A stretch of DNA of 64,000 nt from Vanrija pseudolonga (lineage: Eukaryota > Basidiomycota > Tremellomycetes > Trichosporonales > Trichosporonaceae). A model generated the notes under the pieces. It had not been told where the DNA came from, did not search any database, and saw only the letters and a program-made list of their open reading frames with translations. The position numbers and the translations under genes are program-made. Of the stretch, positions 1 through 10,592 are shown piece by piece (position 1 is the stretch's first letter; every line of letters begins with the position of its first letter). The stretch covers positions 3,224,001 through 3,288,000 of the forward strand of contig NC_085852.1 in the NCBI RefSeq assembly GCF_020906515.1. The letters are read 5' to 3'.

Positions 1-456
1 CCTTGTTCATCGCCGAGCACTGCAGGCTCGCACCGACGATGGCGACGACGGCACCGAACGCGATGGTGCGGATACGCCCGTACCGCTCGCCGACGAGCCC
101 GCCGACCATGCACCCGACGAGCGTTCCGAGGTAGTACACCGACACGATGCCGCCCTGGAGGAGCGAGTCGGTAACCACGGGCGTCGGATGCCCGTCAACC
201 ATGTGCGTGTACCCGAATCCCATGCGCTTGATGTAGTCTTCCGATGTGTTGACGCCCTGGAGGTTAGGAGGCGCTGGCACGCGTACTCACTCCCATCATG
301 CCTTGGTCCTGGCGTCAGCGCTGCTAGACAAGTCGAGCTCACATAACCGAAGAAGAAGATAGAGAGGCCCGCGACGCAGTTGATTGCGATGAGGAGCCCC
401 CGCTTCGAAAGGCGGCGAGCTACGTTGTAGCGCGAGATGGTTTGTGGGGCCTCCAT
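1..456 (-). CDS. MFS sugar (hexose-type) transporter, 5' part
   Basis: N-terminal part of a major facilitator sugar transporter; the gene runs off the left edge. The ATG at 456 opens MEAPQTISRYNVARRLSKRG, then a first membrane helix ending IFFFGY. Two 34-nt introns (342-309 and 290-257), both with CAG acceptors, join the exons to give FGYDQGMMGGVN, the well-known motif at the end of helix 1 in fungal hexose and sugar porters. The last exon continues with a second helix region containing GGLVGERYGR, the family's GRR/K-type loop after helix 2. Substrate cannot be told from this fragment. An in-frame TTG lies upstream, but the ATG is the normal eukaryotic start. Family call is firm; the gene is partial only because of the window edge. 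Confidence 0.88.
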
Positions 457-1344
457 TGTGAGAGGGTTGGTGAGGGCCAACCGAGCTGCGAGTTACATGT
501 TTTTATAACTGATATCACCTCGGATGAGGTATCGCCGGTCAATTTCGGCAACGTCAGTCTTATGTGTAGGCTATGTCCGGAGCGGATGCCCCCTTGTTGT
601 AGTGCGGTGCTGGAAGAAGCGTGTGGGGCAAAGGGTACGGGTTGTGTGGAATGGGCTAACAATGTCAGCGGACCTCACGGTGGCGAGTGGTTGCTCGTGT
701 GCGCTGGTGTCGGACGCTTCAAGCTCCGGTGTCGGCCCGCAACGGTTGCACGAGCGCGGCTTTCCAGCGGAGCGGTCAGGGACCGACAGACATGCCAAGT
801 TTGGTTAGTTGCGCAGTTGCTCCGTCGTTGCTCCGTCCACTTAGCGCCGCCGTGTCGGATGGCAACTGCCGAGGGGACACAGGCACATTTGTATCAGGCG
901 CTCGGTGTTCAAACGGACATTCCAGCCTCGCGCAGAGGGTTAGCGCGGGGCAACCATTGTGCGTCGGCAGGTGTCGTTCCGGGGATGGCTCTATCAACCG
1001 ACAGCGGAACAGCATTCACCGCGAACAACCGTCAACGACGGTGGTGGAGCCCGATTCCCCGCCGAGATAAACTGGAGGACGGGCTGGGCATCCGAGAATA
1101 GGATGGGGAATCATGGCTCCCCCACCCCCAGCAGCGTCCTCCGAGCCGGTTGTGGGGGCGGAGAGGTAGCGCTCGGCGATCCAGCGGCGTACGGGGCCGG
1201 AGCGGGGAGTGGCCCGCTCGTCATTCTGGAGTCTGATAGGCTGCTGCATTATGTCCTGGGTATACGATCCATTTCTCTGCCTCCTGGGTATGTCAGCGAC
1301 ATCGACACTGCCAGACGTACCTTCACTCCCCACTCCCTAACCCC
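457..1344. other. Intergenic, no gene supported
   Basis: Nearly 900 bp between the sugar transporter start and the 3' end of the DUF4240 gene. Overlapping open frames exist on both strands, but none has convincing composition, introns or family motifs. It should hold the transporter promoter. Confidence 0.5.
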
Positions 1345-1872
1345 TCACTCGCGCTGGATAGATGGCCAGCCCGCCTTGTTGGACCCCGACTCGCGGCTGA
1401 CAGCGTGCGGAGGCCACTCGCCAAACCGTGCGTCGTGGACATGGCTTGCCTCGTAGCAGATGTTCTCAAACTCTGCGTCCTCAACTCCGTAGGTGGCCGG
1501 CTCGGCGTTCACCTTGTCGTAGTACTGCTTGCCGAGGGCGACGATGAACCCGCGCGCGTAGAGGAAGCCGTCGTCCGAGCCGTCCGTGGCCGCGTGCACG
1601 TCCTCACGGTCGATATCGTACAGCGCTTGCGCGATGTGCCCGTCCCACGCGGCGAGCTGCGGCTGGGTGTAGCCCTCCAGTGCGGTCTTGAGCGCTGCAA
1701 GGAACAGGCGGAGGTGGGGCTCGAGGCGCTCGGCGGCTTCGAAGCGAGCTTCACCCTCGGTGGACGGGGAGGCGAGGGCCGCGCGCGCGTCCGCGGTGCC
1801 GGGGATGGTGGCCCACGCGTCCTCGATGGAGGCCCAGAAATCGTCTGCTGTGAGCGGAGCTGGGATGGTCAT
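1345..1872 (-). CDS. DUF4240-domain protein
   Basis: Single-exon gene of about 175 residues starting at the ATG at 1872 (MTIPAPLTADDFWASIEDAW). An upstream in-frame GTG is not a credible start. The N-terminal FWASIEDAW block, then a helical stretch, and the block SDDGFLYARGFIVALGKQYY resemble the DUF4240 family, where SDDGF.YFR..LI..G is the hallmark. DUF4240 is known mostly from bacteria and its function is unknown; a fungal copy could reflect old transfer, but base composition does not stand out here. No signal peptide or membrane helix is visible, so it is probably cytosolic. The domain assignment comes from memory of the family pattern. Confidence 0.68.
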   Translation of the reverse strand: MTIPAPLTADDFWASIEDAWATIPGTADARAALASPSTEGEARFEAAERLEPHLRLFLAALKTALEGYTQPQLAAWDGHIAQALYDIDREDVHAATDGSDDGFLYARGFIVALGKQYYDKVNAEPATYGVEDAEFENICYEASHVHDARFGEWPPHAVSRESGSNKAGWPSIQRE

Positions 1873-2609
1873 TGTTGTCGATGGGGGTGAGTTGTCAACA
1901 ACAATGGGCACGCGATGTCAGTGACGCGTTTTATTGTCTTGGCGCGCGCCGGTGGAGGTGGGGTGGGCGCGGGAGAGATGAGCGGGAGCAGAGTTGGGGG
2001 TGACGCGAGTCGCGTCAACCAACGTGTCTCGGCGACACTGTGATGGCGACGACGAGCAAAGTGGTGACGAGGAGCATGTAGGCTCATGGCAGTAAGTAGT
2101 CACCGCCGAGGCACAGCGACTTGTTGTACATGTCCAGGACGAGGAACGCGGTGACCACATGTCAAGCTCTAGGCACCTCGTCGTGCCCCACGTCACCAAA
2201 CCTTGCTACTTACTACCCACGCGGTGCGCACCCAACTTACGCTTCTTGGCCCTCTCTACCTCCCTGCTTGCATCGCATGTCGCCATTGCCAAGCTTGCTC
2301 TGCCGTACGTACAAGGTCCGCAGCAAGCTTTGCATCCGACGGCCAGGGGGACGGGGGGACCATGACGTTTAACCTTGTGGGGTGGAGTTTGTGGAGCGGG
2401 GAGCCCGCAGGGAGTGGTTGGCCGATGACGTCGTGTGCGGAGGAGCAAGGTAGGGGTGTGGTGGTGTTGGTCCGTCTGTCACTGCTCGGCGTCGATGACG
2501 GCGGAGACGGTGCCGTGGCTATGATGATGGGGGCCAAGAGTACATATACCGGTGATGTCGGCGAGGCAACACTCATCCTCATCCTCACACCCTCACACTC
2601 TCACACACA
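1873..2609. other. Divergent intergenic promoter region
   Basis: Lies between the starts of the DUF4240 gene (minus) and the small acidic protein gene (plus). A TATA-like TACATATACC stands about 60 bp upstream of the plus-strand ATG. No coding region is supported. Confidence 0.4.
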
Positions 2610-2954
2610 ATGTCTAGCAGTGACCAGCCCCGTTTCGAGCACGCCGATCCGGCCGCCCACGACCCGAAAGACTCGAGTAGGTACCACGCTGCTGCCGCTG
2701 CTGCTGCCCTAGATCTGAATGTGTCGCTGAAACCTGACTCTTTCCCAGAGGACCAGCGTTCTATTGCCAACCGCGTCGAAGCGGCGATTGCAGCTGAGGA
2801 CGAGGACAGCGACAGCCCCGAGGTCCAGGCGCTCAAGGAGGACCCGACGTTGCCCGCCCGGTTGAACGGCAACGAGCCCAGCCGCGGGGCCAAGATTGAT
2901 GCGCAGATCCAGGCCGAGGAGGAGGCCGAGCTGGAGCGCAAGGGCAAGGCTTAG
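2610..2954 (+). CDS. Small hydrophilic acidic protein, unknown function
   Basis: Open frame of 114 residues starting MSSSDQPRFEHADPAAHD. It is highly charged, has no hydrophobic segment and ends in a Glu/Lys-rich helix. The C-terminal stretch GNEPSRGAKIDAQIQAEEE resembles a motif I recall from small fungal proteins of unknown function. A possible intron of exactly 72 nt (about 2678-2749, GTAGGT donor, CTGACTCTTTCCCAG acceptor) lies inside the frame. Removing it deletes an Ala-rich segment and keeps the frame, so 114- and 90-residue forms are both possible. Transcript evidence would be needed to choose. The coding call is good; function is unknown. Confidence 0.62.
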   Translation: MSSSDQPRFEHADPAAHDPKDSSRYHAAAAAAALDLNVSLKPDSFPEDQRSIANRVEAAIAAEDEDSDSPEVQALKEDPTLPARLNGNEPSRGAKIDAQIQAEEEAELERKGKA

Positions 2955-3566
2955 GTAGTGTGTGTACAGAAATCAGGCAGGCAGGCAGGCAGACAGGATG
3001 CAGCGCAAAGGTGAAGGGAGCGTGGTTGCCTGGTGGAGCCGCTCCGGTGTTTGGGCGGAACAAGGAGATCGGGCCCGCCTGGCCACGCCTAGCGTTATCT
3101 GCCAGGACCAGAGCCAGGACACCGACAAGGCCGCGCAGTACCCACCCACCTGTTACACAGGAGCGTCCTTGCCCTTTCGGCCCCGATCACACGCACACAC
3201 GCAAGGAGCACGCGAGGGTTTGACCCGGACAGAAGAACAAGGAGGAGCGTGGCACAGGCACGATGCGGGGTCTCATGGTCTCACTCAGGACACCGCGTGG
3301 AATAAGCAGCAAGCCCGAGACGAGCTAGACGAGCCGCGAGCCGGCGCCACCCCGCCCCCCGTCCGCCGCAGCGATAACTATACGCGCTTGTTTGGGACAC
3401 CTGGCGGGCGAGGCGCCATATAAATGGTGGGCGGTGGAGCTCCCTGTGCCAAGCTCACCTCGACCCCATTGAATCTCGCTCCAAGTTGACTCCAGCATTC
3501 CGCATCCACAAAGTAGCCAGCAGCCAGCAGCAGACGCAGCCAACAGCAGACGCAGCCAGCAGCACG
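2955..3566. other. Intergenic with promoter of the downstream dehydrogenase
   Basis: About 600 bp with a short CAGG repeat near 2975-2995 and a TATA box near 3419. No gene is supported. Confidence 0.45.
3419..3424 (+). promoter_or_regulatory. TATA box of the SDR gene
   Basis: TATAAA lies about 145 bp upstream of the ATG at 3567, on the coding strand of the short-chain dehydrogenase. Position and match are right for a core promoter element; not tested. Confidence 0.5.
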
Positions 3567-4516
3567 ATGACGGGGCTGACGGGCAAGATCTGCATCGTGA
3601 CGGTGGGTGCGTGGGCTCGGTGCAAGCTGACAACGGCAGGGCGCGGCCTCTGGCATCGGCTTCGCCATCACCAGAGTGGGTAGCGAGCGGCGCGGGTGAG
3701 CCGCCCATTCCTTTGCTTACCCCCCGCCTTAGGCCTTCCTCGCGGCCGGCGCAGTCGGCGTCACGATGGTCGACCTGACGCAGGACGCACTGGACGCGGC
3801 GCACGCCGACCTCTCGGCGAGTGAACGCGCCCGCGTGCTCCTGCACGCCGGGGACGTGAGCAAGGAGGCCACGGCGCCAGGCTACACCGAGGCGACGATA
3901 CGCAAGTGGGGCCAGGTGGACGTGAGCGTGCAGTGTGCGGGTATTCCCATGTCCCGGAAACCGCTGCTCGAGGTGGACCTGGACGTGTTCGACAAGATCA
4001 TGGCGGTGAATGTCCGCGGCGTGTTCCTCGGCATGAAGCAGAGCATCGCGGCCATGGTCGCGTCCCCGAGCGGCGGGAAGGGCTGCTCTGTCATCGTCAT
4101 CTCGTCGCAGCTCGGCCTGGAAGGTGAGGTGACGACCTTGGGTGCCGCTGACGGCCAGGATCGCCGGGATACTCGGCCTACTCGGCGTCCAAGTTCGCTG
4201 TGCGCGGCCTCATGTCGGCCGCGGCGCAGGAGTACGGCCCGCTAGGTATCCGCGTGAACGCAATCTGCCCGGGGCGTGAGTTGGAGCCCAGAGATCACTC
4301 TGCCCTCTCGCTGACACTCCCGAAGCCATCCAGACGCCTCTCATGGCAGACTACAGCGAAGAAGAGGTCGTCCCGCACATTGCCAAGACGAGCCTCGGCC
4401 GCATAGGCAAGCCCGAGGAGATTGCCGCGACGGCCGTCTTCCTCGCGTCCGACGGCGGCGCGTACTTCTCCGGGTCGAGCTTGAAGGTGGACGGCGGGTG
4501 GAGCCAGTGGTGTTGA
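3567..4516 (+). CDS. Short-chain dehydrogenase/reductase (SDR, FabG-like)
   Basis: NAD(P)-dependent oxidoreductase of the classical SDR family. Five exons with introns 3603-3639, 3676-3732, 4124-4158, 4276-4325 give about 256 residues, the usual length. Splicing restores the cofactor motif TGAASGIG (residues ~12-19), an NNAG-like loop (VQCAGIP), the catalytic Ser in VISSQ, and YSASK with the catalytic Tyr and Lys. The C-terminus GSSLKVDGGWSQW is typical. The FabG/3-oxoacyl reductase-like subgroup contains many sugar and alcohol dehydrogenases, so the substrate stays open. No targeting signal is seen, so it is cytosolic. It converges on the amidohydrolase gene, leaving about 120 bp between stop codons. 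Confidence 0.9.
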
Positions 4517-4637
4517 GAGCGAGACGTTGCGCAAAGTGTCTACATAGTACAGAGCCAGCGAGTCAGAAGCCAGCATACACAAGCCAAACGAATCCATGCA
4601 TTCATAGAACCTAGTAAGACAGTCCCAGAGCCGGCGC

Positions 4638-6155
4638 CTACGCCTTGCGGCCCTGGTCGAAGAGCAGCGCGGCGTCAAGCAGCACCTGCGCGCCGAGCAC
4701 GCAGTCCTCGGGCGTAGAGTACTCCTCGGGGTTGTGGCTCAGGCCGTCCTTGCACGGGATGAAGATCATGCCGGTGGGACAGTGGAGGTTGGTCGCGCAC
4801 GAGTCGTGCCCAGCGCCCGAGATGATGTCGCGCACTTCCGCGGCGGCAAGGCTGCCCTCGGCGGCGGTACGGATGGCGTCGCGGCACGCGGGGTGGAACT
4901 GGACGGCCGGCGCGTCGAAGAGCGGCTCGAACTCGATCGCGCACTTGTACTTGTCGCCCTGCGTCTCGAGCTCCTTCGCCATGGCCTTGATGTCCTTGTC
5001 GATCGCGGCCACGCCCGCGTCCGACACGTGCCGGAAGTCGAGCGAGAACGACACGTTGTTCGGGATCGTGTTGATGCTCCCTGGGTGCGCGTGGAAGATG
5101 CCCGTCGTCACCAGGCCCGAGTGGGTGCGCGCGATCTCGTGCGCGCGGGTCAGGAAGAACGCGGCGAGCAGCATCGGGTCGGCGCGGTACGCGAACGGCG
5201 TGGTGCCCGCGTGCGAGTCGCGCCCGCGGATGGTGATAGTGTACCACTTGTAGCCCTGGCCGCCGGCCACGACGCCGATGCGCTGCTTGTTCTCGGGGAG
5301 GACGGGGCCTTGCTCTGCACGTGGTGTCAGCTGGCACACGGGTGTGAAGTCAGCTACCCACCAATGTGGAGCTCAAAGTGCGCCGCGAGCGGGTTGGCCT
5401 TGGCGCTGCACTCCATCTCGCCGGCGTACCCGATCCGTGCGAGCTCCTCCCCGGCAATCAAGGTTGGGTCGGCGACGTCGGTGAGGGCGAGGGCCTTGTC
5501 GAGGGGGAGAGTGCCGGCCCAGACGGACGAGCCGTGCAGCGACTTGGGGAAGCGCGCGCCTTCCTCGCTGCGGCGTGTCAGCTGGCCCACCACCTGGCCG
5601 TTTGGCGCTGCTCTACCCACTTGGTCCAGTTGATAACAGCCAGGGGATACTTGGTCTGCACGCCGTTCTCGACGACAACGCGCATGGCCTCAACAGCAGC
5701 GTGCACGCCGAGAATGCCGTCGTACCGCCCGCCAGTAGGCTGCGTGTCCAAGTGGCTGCCCATGGCCGTCGGCGCGCCAGCCGACTGGCCAGGACGCACG
5801 GCAAACATGTTGCCCATGGCGTCGATCGAGACCTTGCATCCGAGGCCCTCCATCTCGGCCTTGAACCAGTCGCGGACGGACTTGTCCGAGTCGGTGAGGG
5901 TCAGGCGGCACATGCCCGTGTCGTTGGGCCCGCTGGGTCGTCAGAGAACAAGATCACAAGGTCGACTTACGGCCCCCAGCGTGTGCCGGTGCCCCATTTG
6001 CACGTGTCGTGCAGGCTCTCCATCATGCGCTCGCCGTTGACGGTCAGCTGGCGAGGGGTGTACATTGTGCGACGGGATGGAGTTTGGCGGAGGGTAAGGC
6101 GGGGAAGGTGGGCGAGGCGGGTTGCAGTTCGCAGCGTGGTGGTGAGCGACGACAT
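4638..6155 (-). CDS. Beta-ureidopropionase-like M20 amidohydrolase (N-carbamoyl amino acid hydrolase)
   Basis: Zinc amidohydrolase of the M20/allantoate amidohydrolase group. Close relatives release ammonia and CO2 from N-carbamoyl-beta-alanine (last step of pyrimidine breakdown) or other ureido acids. Four exons (6155-5971, 5932-5621, 5567-5362, 5314-4638) give about 459 residues. Splicing produces every metal-ligand motif: GSHLDTQ, GGRYDG, NWTNEEGARF, HIEQGPVL and GHDSC. The RDSHAGTTP segment belongs to the lid/dimerisation domain. The first ~30 residues are rich in Arg, Thr and Leu and lack acids, as in mitochondrial presequences, although a downstream Met (MYTPRQ) would give a cytosolic form. 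Alternative substrates are allantoate or N-carbamoyl-L-amino acids. Family is firm, exact substrate inferred. Confidence 0.9.
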
Positions 6156-7144
6156 GGCGGGCGACGACAGCTTTTATACTGCTCCAGAGGGGTGTCGAGG
6201 GCGGCTATCGAGAGGGAGGAGGAGGCGGCAGCGAGTCGAACAGCAGCCGGTAGTGCTCACTGGCGAGAGTTCGTCCAATGTCCAGAGTCTTCGACCTCGC
6301 CGAGCTCGAGTGGTCGACGAGAAGTTGCCTATTCCTCGAGCAGTCAACGAACACGGTGTTGCCTATCCTCGACTGCTCGTCGCGATGTTGCCTATCCTAA
6401 GCAGTCGACAAGATGTTGCCTATACTCGAGTAGTCGACGGGATGTTGCCTATCCTCGACAAGTCAGACAAGATGTTGCCTATCTTTACAAGCGGTCGTGG
6501 GCAATAGCGCGCGCGCCGTTGGTCAAGGAACTCCGATCGGCTTGTTGAGGAGGGTCGATGAGCCTCGATCTCGCGTGCAGCTTGGCTCGACCAAGTAGTA
6601 GCGCGGCAGCGTCCCGCCCACTCGGCGACTCAGAGAGTTTGACAACGGCGGTGCGAGCTGGAATAGAAAATAGGCAACAACAGCGTTTCTCTGGGCAATC
6701 TCGGGCGGATAGTGGAGTCGCCTGTGAGGGATCATGGCTCGTTACGAGGCGAGGGGAGATACTCGGATACCCGGGTCGGCGGTCGGCCCTGGCGCCGAGT
6801 CCTCCGCCAGGCTACGAGGTGGTGATACCGCCCACTGTGGCCGCCTTAATGCGTGTAATTTGCGTGTCGATGCCCGCTTGCGATCGAAGAAGAACCCGAG
6901 GCTGGAAGGTGCTGTTCCCCATCAGCTGCGCTTCTAGTCTCACGCCAGTCGCGCCACACGACCGTGGAATGCGCCGCGTCGCGCCATTCCAACACCCAAC
7001 CCAACCCAACCCTCCCTTGGTGTCCCGTGACCTGCCATGCCCGTGCGCTATTAGATAGCCAGTACCCCGGATCTGCACCAGCCCCAATGAAATGAATACA
7101 ATGGCCACTACAGTAGCTAGCTCGTACAACCTACAGGACGGACA
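6156..7144. other. Intergenic with short tandem repeat
   Basis: Almost 1 kb between the amidohydrolase start and the end of the first LFP-family gene. It contains the GTTGCCTAT repeat listed separately, and no supported gene. Confidence 0.5.
6324..6482. repeat. Degenerate tandem repeat, six GTTGCCTAT units
   Basis: GTTGCCTAT(TCCTCGA-like) units start at 6324, 6358, 6387, 6415, 6444 and 6474, about 28-34 bp apart. Between them run CGA/AGTCGAC-like spacers. An inverted copy (TAGGCAAC) stands at about 6671. The array lies 170-330 bp upstream of the amidohydrolase ATG (transcribed away to the left). It could be a minisatellite or a cluster of protein-binding sites. Confidence 0.75.
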
Positions 7145-9437
7145 TCAGAACGGGATGCTCATCACCCCGCCCGGCCCGGCGCCGCCCAGCGGGCCCGTCC
7201 ACAGCGGCTTGGTCGGCGCGCTGCGCTCTGGCCCGAGGCGGCTGCTGTTGACAGTTTTGGGTGTTTGGAGGATACTCGCCGCGTCGGACACCGACACGAT
7301 GGTGCTCGCGTCGTCCGTGCTCGCGATGCTGCTTGCCGACGTCGACGTGCTGCTCTGCGACAGGCTGCCGTTACGCGCCTTGCCCTTCAGGCTGCTGTTC
7401 TCCTTTTCTCTGCGGCTCGCTGAGCTGCGCCGGAAGAGACCCCCGCCGTTGGAGGTGCGCGGGCGGAGGATGCGGCGCTGCTTCGCCTCCTGTTGTGCTG
7501 TTGTCACCGCCGCTGCCGCTGACGTCGCCGGCTGTGTTGGCGAGCCGGGCATCGGTGGTGGCGCCTGCTCGGTGATGCTATTTGTGCGGTAGAACATGGT
7601 GCCCTTCTTCCGCGGCGAGATGACGGCAGCGCGCTCATCGTTGTCGCGTGAGGTGGAACGCGCGATTTTGTTGAACGCATTCCGCAGGCCAAGTCGTGGG
7701 GCAACGACCGCCTCGAGCGTCTCCATGCCCGCTTCGCTGCTCGACGTCGAGGCGATGCTCTTGCTCGTTTTTGGGCCAGGTCCGGCACGCTGCACTATCC
7801 GCCACGCGCGGAACTCTGATGGCCACTCGACAGCCGCCTTGGCGACGTCGGCGACCGAGCCACCCTTCTCCAGCAGCGCCCCAGTGCGGTGGCATGCCGC
7901 GCCGGCGGCCTGCTTTGCGCGCTGCGCATCCATCTGGTCCGAGAGGAAGGCGCGGTACTCGCGCTTCACCCCCTCGTGTGATGGCTCGGCCAGCAGCGAT
8001 CCTTTTGGGAATAGCACGGCGCGGTCGACCCAGCCCGTCTCAACCATCTTCTCGACAACATCCACGACGGCGTCCATCGGCTGCACGCACGCCGCGACGC
8101 TGTTGTCGCGCCGTGCATGCCGCCGCCACGGGCCCGAGTTGATGGCCAGCTCGACGCGCTGGTCCATCTCGCCTAGCACGCGTACTGGGTTCAAGCCCTC
8201 TTTGATGAAGCGCGCTGTTGGGGTGGCGGTTAGCAAAAAATCGTTGCTTGGTTGAATTGTCACGGTTGCGAGTAGCCGGCTACTCCCCCGCCAAACCCCA
8301 CGAACAACAACCCTTCGCGCCTCAAACCCTAGATTATATCCTCCTAGCCCAACGTGGTGGCTTGGCTAGCATGCGACGCAGGGATGGCTGTCGTGCGAGC
8401 AAGCAAGGCACGCCGCTACCATGCAAGCAGTCGCCGCGCCGCGGCGCGCAGCAAGTGGACATGCTGCATCGCGCGGGTCCTCGGATGCCTTGCGCCTCGT
8501 TTCAACAGCCGCGGCGGCAACCAGTTGGATCCCCGCGAGCGAGCGGAACGAGCCCAGTAAACGAGTAAAGGAACAAGCTCGCGCTTGGCAGAATGGAACT
8601 GGGAGTCGCGCCTCATCAACACGGCACTCACCTTCTGGTCCGAGGGAATACAGCCCGCGTACATTCCGAGCGAGGATGCGCGCACGCACGCGCGGGTTAC
8701 GGCGCCAGGCGAGCACGGCGCCCGTCAATGCCAGATGCAGGCGGGTCACCTGGTCCCATGTTTCCAGCGAGTACGGGGGGTCGGTCGCGGCCCAAGACTG
8801 GACGTTCCGCGCTGCCTCGAGCACCGGGGTGTCTGCTGGTTCTCGGGCGTTGTTGGCGGCTGCGATGCTGTGGAGGTACCGGCGCCAGATGTGTGCTTTT
8901 TGCTGTGACGGGTGTGAGCGAGCTGTGCCTTGGGCAGAAAGGGGTGGCGCTGGTGCGTTTGCAGCAAGTCAGGCAGACAAGTGTCGAAACACTCCGCGGT
9001 CGCTGATGAACACCGCCGCAGCTGCAGCCCCAACAGCCGCGGCTGTCACTCACCAACAGGCTCTCCTTGCCCGAGTAATAGTCGAGTCGCTTGGCCTCGT
9101 CGGAAGGAATCTGCAGCGCCTCGACAAAGTACGCGTTGAGAGCGTGAATTGACGACTGTTTTGGGCGTGCCATGTCGTTGCTGTCGTGGTGGACAGTTGG
9201 ATGATGGGCTGGCGAGGGTTGGTGCTGCTGGAGCCCGTGGAGAGGGAGCGGTGGCCGAGGGAACTCTGGCGACTCGAAGAAGACGGTCTCGTCGCTATCG
9301 GCGCTGTCGTTTCGCTCGTGTATTGGTTTTGAAGGCTGCGCGCGCGGTGTGCTCTGCTGCTCGTTGTGCCCCACTGGATGAAAGTACGGCGCGAGCACTG
9401 GCGTCGGAGTGACAAAGGAGAAGAGATGGCCCAGCAT
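7145..9437 (-). CDS. LFP-family protein A (unrecognised family) with long Ser-rich tail
   Basis: I do not recognise this family; four paralogs lie in the window. Three exons (9437-9054, 8902-8632, 8214-7145) give about 574 residues. Exon 1 ends in phase 0 after KESLL and exon 2 in phase 1 after LYSLGPE. The 417-nt second intron is unusually long here and ends with GCTAAC...CAACAG. Shared family features are ARNVRGLYSL before the phase-1 intron, VDRAVLFPKG, a HEGVKREYR helix and a late Trp (FRAWR). The last ~200 residues are a low-complexity Ser/Thr/Arg extension absent from the paralogs and probably disordered. The N-terminal ~90 residues are also low complexity. No membrane segment. Function unknown. 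Confidence 0.7.
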
Positions 9438-10592
9438 GGTGATGATGGTCGTCGTGGAGCAGGTGGTTGCTCGCTGGGTCGCCGGGGTGCGCGCCGTCGC
9501 CTGGCCTGGCTGCTGCTGCTGCTGCTGCCTGCTGGGTGAGCTCGCTATCGCCGCTCACGTACGCTCATACTGACGTTTGACTGGCTGGCCCCGCGTGGGA
9601 CCGTCGTCAAGGGAGACCTGCGTGCTGCAATTAAAGCATCTCCTCATGTGCATATAGCTGCGATTGCTGTTTGCAGTCATGGGCTTCTCCTGCATGTTCT
9701 CCCATGGGCGCCCAGCGGCCCCAGCAGCAGCAGCAGCAGTTCTCTGACCTGACGCAAGCTGCCAATGTCTTACGACATACCCCAGCTTCCGTCAGGAATT
9801 TCCAGATCACGAACGCAGGGAGATCGAGGGGCAAGTGCCAGACATCGCAAGGCAAACCGCAGGCAGACGCACCAGATGCCTGCCGTCATCCCTTGCACGG
9901 GCAGGGTTGGTTGATGCAGGGAAAAAAGTGTCAGACATGCCACGCGCACCGCGCTAGCTGGGCTAGAACTGGGCCTCCGAGACATGTCTCAGCGGGCTTC
10001 ATTGTCAAGTGCAGTCAGTTGGCCAAGTTGGCTTACTCCAGCAAAAACGAGGTCGCGGCGCGCGCGTACTCTTTACGCGCCTCGGCTGTGTGCTGCGCAG
10101 GCAGAGCCGACAGCCAAGCAAGCGTCCCCACAGATCGAGATCGCGCCGCGGCGCGCGCCAAACACGAGCCAAAACCGACTAACACGAGCTTATCGCCGGC
10201 GCCGGCGCGTGGGTCGGTTGTGGGAGTGCTCAGCCCACGCGTCCACGCCGGCCACAAGGCCACAAGCCACAAGCCCGCAAGGCAAGCCCAACAGTCCAAC
10301 AGACCCCCGGCTCTCGCGTGGCGGAGCCTTGACGCCACGCCCGCGCCGAATCCCCCGCCGTTCGCCGCTCCGCCCGCCCGTGGCCTCGGTCTCGGCCTCG
10401 CCGCTCGCTCGACCTCCCGCCTGCCTTATGTACAGTTACATGACAGCTCAGTGGTGATGATACACTACCAAGAACGAACGAAAAGAAACAAACCAGCACG
10501 AGTGGTGCGACAACTCTACTCACAACAGACCCCGTCCTTTGACTGGTCTCGATCACTTGCTGCTTCCTCCCTCCTCCTCCTCCTCCTCCTCC
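9438..10592. other. Intergenic, simple CAG/CTG tracts
   Basis: Separates the two minus-strand LFP genes. Contains short CAG tracts (near 9725) and CTC tracts (near 10570). A 422-codon open frame on the plus strand here is rejected, because its product is low-complexity Arg/Pro/Ala with no motif. Confidence 0.45.

Noticed and set aside
442-1101. 219-codon open frame on the plus strand
   Set aside because: No family motif, no intron signals, overlaps other frames; composition not gene-like.
4645-5633. Long plus-strand frames opposite the amidohydrolase
   Set aside because: They are antisense shadows of a clearly conserved minus-strand gene.
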